In this document: positions 27,741 through 38,367 of the stretch, piece after piece
How the letters are laid out: every line of letters begins with the position of its first letter
Position numbering within the stretch: position 1 is the first letter of the stretch
Source: Enhygromyxa salina
GTDB taxonomy: Bacteria; Myxococcota_A; Polyangia; Nannocystales; Nannocystaceae
Length of the DNA stretch: 64,000 nt
Assembly: GCF_002994635.1 (NCBI RefSeq)
Contig: NZ_PVNL01000135.1
Span: 1 to 64,000, forward strand
Reading direction: 5' to 3'
Position numbers and translations under genes: made by a program
Notes under the pieces: model-generated
The model's input: only the letters and a program-made list of their open reading frames with translations
What the model was told of the DNA's origin: nothing
Databases searched by the model: none

Positions 27741-29964
27741 AAGAGCGCAGCTCGTTGGGGTCGCCGCCGAGGTTCGTGATCGCTTGGGCGATCACCTTCA
27801 TGATTGCCTCGGGGAGATCGACGGCGCCTTCGATCAGGAGGTCGACGACGATCTCGGGGACCTCGCCGCCGGCGGCGAGTACGGCTGACTCGAAGCGCAC
27901 GGCGCTGTCGTCGGCGCTGCCGCGGGTGTTGAGGAGGCGCAGCATGGCCGAGAAGGCCCACTGTGGCGCGTCGTCGTACAGGCGCGGGAGCGCGTCGAGG
28001 AACGCGGCAAAATAGGCGCTCTCTGGCATGCGCTCGAGCGCGAGCAGCAGGTGGGAGCGGAGGCTGAACGGGTCACCGTCGGCGCGGAACAGGGCGATGA
28101 TCGACGGGGCGGCGGCGGGATCGTCGAGATCGCGGAGGGCCCGACGCAGCTGCTTGGCGCGGACGCGATCGGCCTCGTGGTTGTCGAGCTTGTCGCCGAT
28201 CTCGGCGAGGAGCTCGCCGCTGGCGCCGTCGAGGGTGACGTCGTCAGGCTCGCTCGAGACCTCGATGTCCTCGGGCTCGAGCACGTCCTCGGACTCGGCG
28301 AGGGCGTCGGGCTGGGCTTCGAGCTCGACCCCCTCGTCGACCTCGCGCGCAAGCTCGACCTCGGGCGCGACATCGACCTCCGTCTCCTCGATCTCCTCAG
28401 GCTCGGGCTCGGTGGCCTTCGCCTCGGCCTTCTTGGCCGCGCGCTTGGCTGCGCGCTCGGCCGCCTTGTTCTTGCGCTCTTGAATGCGGGCCGCGACCTT
28501 CTTTTGGCGCTCGGCGAGCCGCTCCGCCTGGATCCGGGCTCGCTCAGCCCGCTTCTCTTCGGCGAGCCGCTCGCGCTCGGCCTTGCGCGCGACTGCGAGC
28601 TCGCGCTCCTGCTTCTTGCGATCGAGCTCGCGCTCCTTCTTGTCGAGCTCGCGCTGCTTCTCGCGCTGGCGCGCCGCCTTGACCCGGGCGAGCGCCCGCT
28701 CGCGCCGCTCCTGCTCACGCTCCTGCTTGCGCGCGCGGGCGGCCTTCTTCTTGGCCTGCGCACGGGCGCGCTGACGAGCAGCGGCCAATTTGGCCTTCTC
28801 GCGCAGCTTTCGGCCCTTCTCTCGCTCGATCTCCTTGGCCTTGTTGACCTTGGCGGCCGCCGCCTCCTTGGCCTTGCGCGCCTTGTCTTGGGCGCGCTGC
28901 TTGGCTGCCTTGGCTTTCTCCTTCGCCGCTGCCGCCCGCGCCTTTTCCTTGGCCTTGGCGGCCTTGGCTTTCTCCTTCGCCGCTGCCGCCCGGGCCTGCT
29001 CCCGCTCTCGCGCGAGCTTCTTCTTCGCGGCCACACCGGTCTTCTTCGCGCCAGCCTTCTTCGACGTCGCCTTCTTCGACGTCGCCTGCTTCGCCGTCGC
29101 CTTCTTCGACGTCGCCTTCTTCGACGTCGCGGCCTTCTTGGCGGTCGCCTTCTTCGCCGTCGCCTTCTTCGACGTCGCCTTCTTCGACGTCGCCTTCTTG
29201 GCGGCCTTCTTCGCCGTCGCCTTCTTCGCCGTCGCCTTCTTCGACGCGTTCTTCGACGTCGCCTTCTTCTTCGCGGCCTTCTTCGCCGTCGCCTTCTTCG
29301 CTGCCTTCTTCGCCGTCGCCTTCTTCTTCGCGGCCTTCTTCGACGTCGCCTTCTTCTTCGACGCAGCGTTCTTCGGCGCAACGGTCTCCGCGACCGACTC
29401 CGCCGCGACCGGTGCGGGCGCGGGCGCGTCCTGCTCCTGGTTCGTCGACTCCGCCGACACCTGCGCGACCACGGGGTCAGCGCTGTCCGCCGCGGGTTGC
29501 CCAGCATCGACGGGCAACTCCTCCACGCCCGCGCCGCTCGGCGTGGCCGCGACGCCTCGCTGCTTCGAGGTGCGTGGCTGCGCGGCCGCTCGCTTCTTGG
29601 CGGCCTTCTTCGAGACCGCCAACGGCTTGTTGGCGGCCTTCTTCGCGCTCTTCTTCTTCGTCGTGCCCGGCTTGTTGGCGGCCTTCTTCGCGCTCTTCTT
29701 CTTCGTCGTGCCTGGCTTCGCGCCGACCTGCTTCGCGCTGTTTTTCTTCGTCGTGCCCGGCTTCGCGGCGGCCTTCTTCGCGCTCTTCTTCTTCGTCGTG
29801 CCCGGCTTGTTGGCGGCCTTCTTCGCGCTCTTCTTCTTCGTCGTGCCTGGCTGCGCGGTCTTTTTTGCGGGCGACGGCGAATCGGCCGCGACGGGGCCCT
29901 TCGGCGGGGCCTGCTTGGACCTGTGCGTTGCGGAGCCTGCTTTCGGTCGTTTCGTCACAGCCAC
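27736..29964 (-). CDS. Histone-H1-like Lys/Ala-rich protein with long helical region and folded C-terminal domain
   Basis: A 742-aa protein in four parts. Residues 1-115 contain five 15-residue repeats of [15 protein letters not shown]. Residues about 205-330 are [16 protein letters not shown] tandem motifs like eukaryotic H1 tails and bacterial HU/H1-like nucleoid proteins. Residues about 330-540 are alternating Arg/Lys/Glu/Ala, predicted to form a very long single helix or coiled coil. An acidic linker ([14 protein letters not shown]) leads to a C-terminal domain (about 605-742) of helical repeats with [20 protein letters not shown], which resembles the Imm30 immunity-protein family. Nucleoid or RNA binding is inferred from composition. 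The Imm30 match is tentative. The stop codon lies inside the inverted-repeat element. Confidence 0.7.
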   Translation of the reverse strand: MAVTKRPKAGSATHRSKQAPPKGPVAADSPSPAKKTAQPGTTKKKSAKKAANKPGTTKKKSAKKAAAKPGTTKKNSAKQVGAKPGTTKKKSAKKAANKPGTTKKKSAKKAANKPLAVSKKAAKKRAAAQPRTSKQRGVAATPSGAGVEELPVDAGQPAADSADPVVAQVSAESTNQEQDAPAPAPVAAESVAETVAPKNAASKKKATSKKAAKKKATAKKAAKKATAKKAAKKKATSKNASKKATAKKATAKKAAKKATSKKATSKKATAKKATAKKAATSKKATSKKATAKQATSKKATSKKAGAKKTGVAAKKKLAREREQARAAAAKEKAKAAKAKEKARAAAAKEKAKAAKQRAQDKARKAKEAAAAKVNKAKEIEREKGRKLREKAKLAAARQRARAQAKKKAARARKQEREQERRERALARVKAARQREKQRELDKKERELDRKKQERELAVARKAERERLAEEKRAERARIQAERLAERQKKVAARIQERKNKAAERAAKRAAKKAEAKATEPEPEEIEETEVDVAPEVELAREVDEGVELEAQPDALAESEDVLEPEDIEVSSEPDDVTLDGASGELLAEIGDKLDNHEADRVRAKQLRRALRDLDDPAAAPSIIALFRADGDPFSLRSHLLLALERMPESAYFAAFLDALPRLYDDAPQWAFSAMLRLLNTRGSADDSAVRFESAVLAAGGEVPEIVVDLLIEGAVDLPEAIMKVIAQAITNLGGDPNELRSF
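29626..29850 (-). repeat. Five 45-bp coding tandem repeats
   Basis: Exactly five 45-bp units encode [15 protein letters not shown] with minor variants (the third reads [15 protein letters not shown]). Near-identical DNA copies suggest recent expansion. Confidence 0.9.
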
Positions 29965-30087
29965 GCGATTCTTCTACGCGAAGCGGTGGTCGGCTGGCAA
30001 GTGCGACGCTGCTGCTCCGCGCCGCTTCGCGTGCGGCCAGCGAGCAGATCGAGCCAATCCTTGCGCGGCCAGGTATGCTCTGCGCCC

Positions 30088-30705
30088 ATGGCTTCCCGGA
30101 CGATCGTCGACTCGGTGCCACTCGTGGCGGGTCCACCAGCGAACGCGGGCGCCCTCGAGGACGAGCTAGACGAGCTTCGAGACCGGTTTCCTGGGGCGAT
30201 CTTCGAGCGCTACCTCGATCAGATCCCCAGCGTCGGCGCGTTCGTGCACGTCGCAGCAGGAGCTGCTGTCGTCGGCGACGTGCGGCTCTACGACGACGTC
30301 AGCATCTGGTACGGCTGCGTTCTGCGCGGGGACCTCAGCCGGATCGAGGTTCACGAGCGATCCAACATTCAGGACGGGGCGATCATACATCTCGGCGATC
30401 TCGATCCCACCGTCATCGGCGAAGAGGTCGTCGTGGGTCACCGCGCGGTCCTGCATGGCTGCCTGGTCCGCGGCGGCTGCCTGATCGGGATCCAAGCCAC
30501 GATCCTCGACAACGTGGAGATCGGCGAAGGCAGCATCATCGGCTCGGGCGCCCTGGTGACACCCGGAACGACAATTCCGCCGCGCAGCTTGGTCCTGGGC
30601 GTGCCCGGGCGGGTGGTCAAGACCCTCACAGCCGCGGATGAGGAGTTCCACCGCAGGCTGGCCGGGAAATACATTCGCCTGGCCCACAACTACCGCGTCG
30701 GCTGA
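30088..30705 (+). CDS. Gamma-class carbonic anhydrase-like left-handed beta-helix protein
   Basis: A 205-aa hexapeptide-repeat protein. Repeats run from about residue 48 (VGAFVHVAAGAAVVGDVRLY) to 180. Three His residues at family positions are visible in DGAIIHLGDL and VVGHRAVLHGC, the zinc ligands of gamma-carbonic anhydrases such as Cam/YrdA. It has an N-terminal extension of about 30 residues and a helical C-terminal tail. It may be an active CO2-hydrating enzyme or one of the many non-carbonic-anhydrase paralogues. ATG 30088 is the start; the open frame upstream to 28051 is the shadow of the Lys-rich gene. Divergent from that gene with a 123-bp gap. Confidence 0.85.
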   Translation: MASRTIVDSVPLVAGPPANAGALEDELDELRDRFPGAIFERYLDQIPSVGAFVHVAAGAAVVGDVRLYDDVSIWYGCVLRGDLSRIEVHERSNIQDGAIIHLGDLDPTVIGEEVVVGHRAVLHGCLVRGGCLIGIQATILDNVEIGEGSIIGSGALVTPGTTIPPRSLVLGVPGRVVKTLTAADEEFHRRLAGKYIRLAHNYRVG

Positions 30706-30718
30706 TACGCTTCACGCG

Positions 30719-31275
30719 ATGCGTCCACTGCTCGTCAGGGTGTTCAGCGTGTCCGTCATGTCGCTCGTCGTCGTGTGCGGCTGCGACAAGCAGCCAGCCG
30801 CGGACAGCGAGGCCAAGCCCAAACCCGCCGCCGATGACCCAAAGGGGGATCCGAAGGTGGATCCCGACGCGGATCCCGGCGCCGATGACAAAGAGGCCAA
30901 CTTCGCCACGCCAACCGCCGAGCCTCCGCGCGCCCCCGAGGGCACGATCTCGCTGCGGGATCCATGGCTGTACGTCCAGACCTGCGTCGAGCCCAACCCT
31001 TGCCCCGAGCTGCTGCAGCCCGCTGGGGACGCCCACTGCCGCGAGTTGCAGCTGGGTGGTCACGTCAACTGGCGGCTGCCCAGCAAGGACGAGGTGCTCC
31101 GCTTCAAGGGCGTCGAGGGGCTCGAGACCACCGCGGGCTACCACTGGACCCGCACCCCTTACGAAGACGACATGGCCCAGGCCTGGATCGTCGACCCCGA
31201 AGATCCCGAAGGCGCGCCCGCGACCACCATCCCGCGCGACCGCAAGCCGTTTCGGATCCGCTGCGTGAAAGAACC

Positions 31276-31279
<4 letters not shown>
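30719..31279 (+). CDS. Lipoprotein with DUF1566/Lcl-like domain
   Basis: A 186-aa lipoprotein with lipobox VVVCGC and a Lys/Pro/Asp-rich linker, followed by a C-terminal domain with HVNWRLPSKDEVLRF and GYHWTRTPYEDDMAQAWIVD. The 'WRLP...EL/EV...YWTST.Y......AW.VD' pattern is characteristic of the DUF1566 (Lcl C-terminal) family of surface proteins. Begins 13 bp after the carbonic-anhydrase-like gene and ends with a GTGA overlap onto the next lipoprotein gene, so the pair is probably cotranslated. Confidence 0.78.
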
Positions 31280-31812
<533 letters not shown>

Positions 31813-31816
31813 CTGA

Positions 31817-33997
31817 TCACGGACCCCGCAACAGCGCCCGCACGGCCTCCGCATCGATCGGCCTGCCGAACAGCCAGCCCTGACAGCACAGGCACTCCAG
31901 CGCCTGCAGCTGCGCTGCCTGAACGTCGGTCTCGATGCCCTCGGCGATCACCTCGAGCCCGAGGTTGGCCGCGAGGCTGAGGATCGTGCGAACGATGGTC
32001 GCGGACGCCGGCGTGCCATCGAGCTCGCTGACGAACGAGCGATCGATCTTGAGCCCGTCGACCGGGAACTTGTGCAGGTACCCGAGTGACGAGTAGCCCG
32101 TGCCAAAGTCGTCGATCCACAGCTGAATCCCGCGCGAGCGGATGTCCTGCAGCAAGGTGGTGACCTGCTCGGCACCGTCCATCATCACCGACTCTGTCAG
32201 CTCGAGCTTGACGTGCCCGGCCGGCAACCCAGTCTCGGCCAGCGCCGCGTCGATGGTCTCGAGCAGCAGCGGATCGGCGATCTGCTTGGCCGAGAGGTTG
32301 ACGCTGACGGACAGCTCGAACGGCCCAAACTCCGCGTGCCAGGTCTGCAGCGCGCGGATCGCCTCGCGGATGACCCAGCGACCGAGGGGAATGATCAGGC
32401 CAGTGGCCTCGGCGATCGGGATGAAGTCTGCGGGCGAGATCCGCCCCCGCTCGGGGTGCTCCCAGCGCAGCAGCGCCTCGAACCCGATCAGCTCGCTGAC
32501 TTGATTCTCGCCGACCAGGCGGACCAGCGGCTGATAATGAAGCTGGAACTGATTGGCATCGAGCGCCCGGCGCATGGCCATCTCGAGGGTCAGCATCGTG
32601 CGCGACTCGGTGCGCATGCTGGTCTCGTAGGTCTCGTGGCGGTTCTTGCCGTGATCTCGAGCCGAGTCGGTCGCGGCGCTGACGTCGGTGATGACGTCCT
32701 CGACCCGCTTGTAGTTTTGCGCGCTCGAGGTCATGCCGATGCTGACGGTCGTGAAGTTGACCGCGCCGTCAACCTCGAACGGCGCCGCCACGACGGCGTG
32801 GATCCGGTTGGCCACCGCGGTGGCGGTGTTCGGATCTTCGACGTCTTCGATCAAGATCGCGAACTTGGTCGTCGAGTAGCGGAACAACAGGTCCTCCGGT
32901 CGCAGGCAGCCGCGCAGGCGCTGGGCCATGACCGCGACTACCTCGTCGGCCGCTTCGATCCCGTAGCTGTCACGGATCTGCGGGATCCGATCCACGGCGA
33001 CCATCAAGACGACGAACATGTAGTCGTCGTGGGCGCGGCTGAGCTCGACGGCTCGGGCCCCGCGCTCGAGGAACACGCGGCGATCCGGCAGCTTGGTGAC
33101 CGTGTCTTTGCGGCTGCGCTCGCGGATCGCCCGCTCGCGCTGACGAAAGGCCGAGGTGTCGGTCATCGAGCCGGCCATGCGCCGGACCCGACCGTCGGCG
33201 GTGCGATGCACGACCGCGCGCGACATCACCCAGCGCCACTCGTTGGCGCCGTCTCGGATCCGGTGCTCGTTCTCGTGGATCAGTGACTGCCCGCTGACGT
33301 TGGCCTCGAGGTCCGCGCGCAGGCGATCGATGTCCTGCGGGTGCACGCGGGCCAGCCAAGCCTCGAGGGTTGGCGGCACGTCGGCGCTGCGCAGGCCCAG
33401 AAGCTCGCGCCAGCGGAGCGAGTAGTAGACCCGCCCGCGCTCGAGGTCCCACTCCCACATCCCGTCGCGCGAGCCTTGGATCGCCAGCGAGAAGCGCTCG
33501 CGCAGCTCGAGGTAGCGCTCGTTCTGAGCGTTGTGGTGGCGGGCGTGCGTGAGCGCGGCTTCGAGCAGCGCGCTTGATAACTCGCTGCGCAACAGGCAGT
33601 CGAGCGCACCAACTTCACGTGCGCTCTCTCGCAGCGCCGAGCGCTGGCCCGGGTGAGCCGGCACCACCACGATCACTGGGAGCTTGGTGTTTGCGACCGT
33701 CCGCCGCATCCACGCGAGGTTGGTGGTGTCGAGCTGGTCGAGCGCGACGAGGATCGCAGCCGGGTTGTCTGCGACGTTCGCCAACTCCGCCGTCAGCTGC
33801 TCGAGGGTCTCGGCGCGCGCGGCAACATGGACGCGGACTGGGGGGCGCAGCGCCGCCAGCAAGCCCGCGACCTCGCCACAGATCTCGTCGTCACCGATGA
33901 CCAACAGGTCAGCCTCGCGATGGATCGTCGGCGGCTCGTCGGACGAGGCGGCGGCGCGTCCGAGAGATCCGCCTCTCGCGCCTGGTTGCGGTGCCAC
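31817..33997 (-). CDS. EAL-domain c-di-GMP phosphodiesterase with pseudo-receiver, PAS and degenerate GGDEF
   Basis: A 726-aa signalling protein. Residues 27-150 look like a receiver fold without a clear acidic pocket (LVIGDDE, LVALDQLD). Residues 165-290 are a PAS/PAC domain (GMWEWDLERGRVYYS). A GGDEF-like domain follows in which the signature is replaced by YSTTKF, so cyclase activity is unlikely. The C-terminal EAL domain is complete: EALLRWEHP, NLSAKQ, LELTES, DDFGTGYSSL, KIDRSF and EGIET. It is predicted to hydrolyse c-di-GMP. GTG 33997 is the start. It converges on the GD-tail lipoprotein gene with 4 bp between them. Confidence 0.9.
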   Translation of the reverse strand: MAPQPGARGGSLGRAAASSDEPPTIHREADLLVIGDDEICGEVAGLLAALRPPVRVHVAARAETLEQLTAELANVADNPAAILVALDQLDTTNLAWMRRTVANTKLPVIVVVPAHPGQRSALRESAREVGALDCLLRSELSSALLEAALTHARHHNAQNERYLELRERFSLAIQGSRDGMWEWDLERGRVYYSLRWRELLGLRSADVPPTLEAWLARVHPQDIDRLRADLEANVSGQSLIHENEHRIRDGANEWRWVMSRAVVHRTADGRVRRMAGSMTDTSAFRQRERAIRERSRKDTVTKLPDRRVFLERGARAVELSRAHDDYMFVVLMVAVDRIPQIRDSYGIEAADEVVAVMAQRLRGCLRPEDLLFRYSTTKFAILIEDVEDPNTATAVANRIHAVVAAPFEVDGAVNFTTVSIGMTSSAQNYKRVEDVITDVSAATDSARDHGKNRHETYETSMRTESRTMLTLEMAMRRALDANQFQLHYQPLVRLVGENQVSELIGFEALLRWEHPERGRISPADFIPIAEATGLIIPLGRWVIREAIRALQTWHAEFGPFELSVSVNLSAKQIADPLLLETIDAALAETGLPAGHVKLELTESVMMDGAEQVTTLLQDIRSRGIQLWIDDFGTGYSSLGYLHKFPVDGLKIDRSFVSELDGTPASATIVRTILSLAANLGLEVIAEGIETDVQAAQLQALECLCCQGWLFGRPIDAEAVRALLRGP

Positions 33998-34513
33998 GCC
34001 GGGAGTCTATCAGGGCGCGGAGTCGAGGCGCTGCCGGCCTGCAGGCACCGAGTGCGACGAAGTCGCAGAACCCACGCGAACCCACGGGAGTGGGGCTTCC
34101 AGGGGCGATCTTCGATACGATCAGCTTACGGATGAGTTCGACCAAAGGAGCCGCCGGGGGATTGGCGCACCGCCGACCCCGGCGGCTGGGTTAGGGATCT
34201 CGCTGCTGGCCCCGACGTCACCAAGCCCGACCGGATCGCGGCCGCGGTCGCGCGAGCGATCGCGCTTGGCGGGGGTCGGTCCAGCGACACGGCCATCCAG
34301 CCAGCCCGGGCTTGGCGGCAGGGCATACCGCCATGCACGAGCGGACTCGGATCGAGATTCAGCATACGAGGGATTGCGACGGCGCAGAGCGTGCCCGACC
34401 GACAGGGGATTCGACACTATTGGCTAATGTCCGCTTGGGCGCGCACATCATGATCGGCCTATTGCCGGTTGCCCTCGTGGCTTTTGAACACGTGCCGCGC
34501 TTCCACCATGGCC
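33998..34513. other. Intergenic gap, no gene seen; contains a stretch repeated at 35433-35490
   Basis: 516 bp between the EAL gene and the duplicated-domain hypothetical gene. No frame has typical codon bias. Bases 34065-34125 are clearly similar to 35433-35490 (shared ACGC.AAC.CACG, GGCTTCC and GCGATCT), showing that this upstream region was duplicated together with a receiver fragment. Nothing else was recognised. Confidence 0.5.
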
Positions 34514-35218
34514 CTACGCCGACAGCCGGTGCTCCGCGACCGGCATTGGCGGTGGCACGTCGACCTTGATCGGGAGCAGACCCAAAAGCTCCCCGCGGCC
34601 GTAGTAGAACGCTTGAAAGTCGCGCTCGCGCATTGCAATCAGGCGCTCGAGCGCCTCGTCGAGATGCGCGGCGGTGAACGGCGTGTAGTCGAACTGGTCG
34701 AAGTATTCGGTGATCTCGTCCAGCGCCGCGGTTCCGTCCAGGATCCAGCCCTCCCCGGGGATCCGCCCATGTGGGTGACCAAGCTGCTCGAGCACCCGCG
34801 CCCGCAGCAGCGCAGGCTTGAATTTCCCGCGGGCTCCGCGGGCTCCGCGGGCAGAAGTGCGCCGTGACCAACGCGGCAGCGCCCGCGTCTCGGTGGTGCT
34901 CGGGACAGCCACCGGCTCCGGGTCGGGATCGCTGGTCGGGCGCTCGACGTAGACGCACAGATCGTCGAGCAGCAGCTCGCGGCCGTAGTGAAACGCCTCG
35001 TAGTCGTGCTCGCGCTCGGCCTCGAGATAGGTGATGAAGCTCTCCAGCGCCTGCTCGGGGCGCCCCTCGATCACGCTCTCGTCGACGTACTCGCCGAAGC
35101 GGTCATAAATGCGGTCGAGCTCGCGCGAGCGGTGACGGTAGCTCTCGCCGGAGATCTGGGCAGCGGGAGCGCCGAGGCGAGCGAGGACGAGCTGACGGTG
35201 GGTCTGGATGTCGGTCAT
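34514..35218 (-). CDS. Hypothetical protein with an internal domain duplication
   Basis: A 234-aa soluble protein, not recognised. It consists of two similar halves joined by a basic/Gly/Ala linker (SRRTSARGARGARGK). The first half reads LVLARLGAPAAQISGE ... ITYLEAEREHDYEAFHYG and the second reads RVLEQLGHPHGRIPGE ... LIAMRERDFQAFYYG, so each is about 85 residues of mostly helix ending in a conserved D[YF]xAFxYG motif. ATG 35218 is chosen; the frame continues upstream into a pseudogene remnant. Proteins of this kind are typical of lineage-specific myxobacterial families. No neighbour suggests a function. Confidence 0.65.
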   Translation of the reverse strand: MTDIQTHRQLVLARLGAPAAQISGESYRHRSRELDRIYDRFGEYVDESVIEGRPEQALESFITYLEAEREHDYEAFHYGRELLLDDLCVYVERPTSDPDPEPVAVPSTTETRALPRWSRRTSARGARGARGKFKPALLRARVLEQLGHPHGRIPGEGWILDGTAALDEITEYFDQFDYTPFTAAHLDEALERLIAMRERDFQAFYYGRGELLGLLPIKVDVPPPMPVAEHRLSA

Positions 35219-35322
35219 GCTGAGGTTCTCGGCCCCGGCCAGGCCGGTTTGCAGGTTTGTTGCTGCTTCGACGATTTTTTTCGCACCCGCGCCGACGAAC
35301 CAGTCGCGTGAATGCCGCCGAT

Positions 35323-35490
35323 TCACGCGCCAACTTCACGTGCGCTCTCTCGCAACCCCAAGCGCTGCGCAGGGTGACGCGGCACCACGATCGTCGGGAT
35401 GTTGGCCACCGTTCGCCGCGTCCACGCGAGGTCGCAGCGCCACGCAAACACACGACAGCGCGGCTTCCTGGCGCGATCTCCGATCCGTTC
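35323..35490 (-). pseudogene. Remnant of a second pseudo-receiver gene, paralogous to the EAL protein's N-terminus
   Basis: Read on the minus strand, 35432-35323 encodes DLAWTRRTVANIPTIVV, then PRHPAQRLGLRESAREVGA and a stop. The EAL protein has NLAWMRRTVANTKLPVIVVV, then PAHPGQRSALRESAREVGA at the same place. Bases 35433-35490 resemble the region upstream of the EAL gene (34065-34125). About 340 bp that separate these blocks in the EAL gene are missing here. This is a truncated, internally deleted copy, now noncoding. Confidence 0.6.
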
Positions 35491-35548
35491 CCAGCGGCCA
35501 AAAATGCCCTACAGTCCGCCCGCCAAACGACGGGGCGAAAGGCGAGAC

Positions 35549-36664
35549 ATGTCGATCAGCTACGAAGAATTTCGATCTGCAATCCACGACGGGGCCCGCA
35601 GGCGCGCGCTGCTGTTCCGAGATGGCCGCCCCTACTTCGTGCTGCTCAGCCAGCAGTTCAGCCGCGAGGAGCTCGAGGCGATGTGCGACACGGCGACCGC
35701 GATCCGTCGGCTCGACCGTCACCGCGATGGGCGTGAGTTCCTGCTCGGGATCTTGCGTGGCCAGCGGGTCATGAATTTGTTCGCCCAGCCCAGCACCCGA
35801 ACCGCGCAGTCGTTCATCGCAGGGGCCGACAAGCTGGGGGCGACCAGCACGTTGGTGTCGGACATCCAGACCTCGTCGTTCGCCAAGGGTGAGTCGATCG
35901 CCGACAGCGTGCGCACGCTGTCGAGCTTCTTCGACGCGATCGTGGTCCGCCACCCCGACGACGAGTTTGCGACCCAGGCCGCCTGGGCCCTGCACGGCTC
36001 GGCCCGCCCGGTGCCGGTGATCTCGGCGGGCAGCGGCAAGTCGCAGCACGTGACCCAGGCGCTGCTCGATCTCTACACGCTCAACTACAGCTTTCATGAG
36101 CGCGGCGGCGTCGACGGCAAGCACATTGCGATCGTCGGCGACATCGCCCGCAACCGCGCCGCGCGATCGCTGGCGCTGGTCCTGACCAAGTTCAATCCGG
36201 CCGCGATCCACTTCATCTCGCCCGGCGACTTCGCGCCCGGCGACGAGCTGACCGACTACCTGCGCCGCCACGAGATCACCGTCGAGATCCACGACGAGCT
36301 CGAGCCCTGGCTGCGCGAGCGCGGTCGCGAGGTCGACGCGATCTACATGACCCGCCTGCAAAAAGAGTGGGACGCCGGCGGCGAGGCTGGCCAGCCCAAG
36401 CAGCACGCGAACACGAGCGAGCTCGGGGCCGATGACGCCTACGTGCTGCGCTCCGAGTACCGGCTGCTGGTCCGCGAGGACTGCGTGATCATGCACCCGC
36501 TGCCGCGCATCAACGAGCTGCCCAACGAGTGGGAGCAGCATCCGGGCTTCGTGGTCTGGCGGCAGGTTCGCAACGGCATGTGGATGCGGGCGGCCCTGTT
36601 CGCGACGATCAACGGCGCCGCCGGTGAGATCGTCGCTCGCGCCCAGCGCCTCGGGCTGCTCTAG
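35549..36664 (+). CDS. pyrB: Aspartate carbamoyltransferase catalytic subunit
   Basis: A 371-aa enzyme predicted to join carbamoyl phosphate and aspartate in pyrimidine synthesis. The carbamoyl-phosphate motif STRT is at residues 82-85 (FAQPSTRTAQSFIAGADKLG), followed by KGESIADSV, VVRHPDDEFA and the aspartate-site block HPLPRINELP. HPLPR rather than HCLP favours aspartate over ornithine transcarbamylase. It is longer than the usual ~310 aa because of ~40 extra N-terminal residues and an insertion around EWDAGGEAGQPKQHAN. ATG 35549 has a purine-rich GAAAGGCGAG leader. No pyrI or pyrC is nearby. Carbamoyl-acceptor specificity rests on motif reading alone. Confidence 0.88.
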   Translation: MSISYEEFRSAIHDGARRRALLFRDGRPYFVLLSQQFSREELEAMCDTATAIRRLDRHRDGREFLLGILRGQRVMNLFAQPSTRTAQSFIAGADKLGATSTLVSDIQTSSFAKGESIADSVRTLSSFFDAIVVRHPDDEFATQAAWALHGSARPVPVISAGSGKSQHVTQALLDLYTLNYSFHERGGVDGKHIAIVGDIARNRAARSLALVLTKFNPAAIHFISPGDFAPGDELTDYLRRHEITVEIHDELEPWLRERGREVDAIYMTRLQKEWDAGGEAGQPKQHANTSELGADDAYVLRSEYRLLVREDCVIMHPLPRINELPNEWEQHPGFVVWRQVRNGMWMRAALFATINGAAGEIVARAQRLGLL

Positions 36665-36682
36665 CGATCGCTCTGAACGGCC

Positions 36683-38263
<1,581 letters not shown>

Positions 38264-38367
38264 GCCTCGACTCTATTGGAGTCGGTCGATCACTGTCCAG
38301 CGATGGCCGACGCAGCTCGGATCCGGCCACTGGGCCCGAACGGAGGACATGGCCAGGGCGCGCGGGT

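Noticed and set aside
27282-27779. 165-aa open frame through the inverted-repeat element.
   Set aside because: The frame exists only because the repeat unit is free of stops; the sequence is a monotonous repeat translation without a start signal or codon bias, and similar frames exist on both strands.
28051-30087. Plus-strand frame joined to the carbonic-anhydrase-like gene, rich in Leu/Arg.
   Set aside because: It is the complement of the Lys/Ala-rich gene; the real gene starts at ATG 30088 where the family homology begins.
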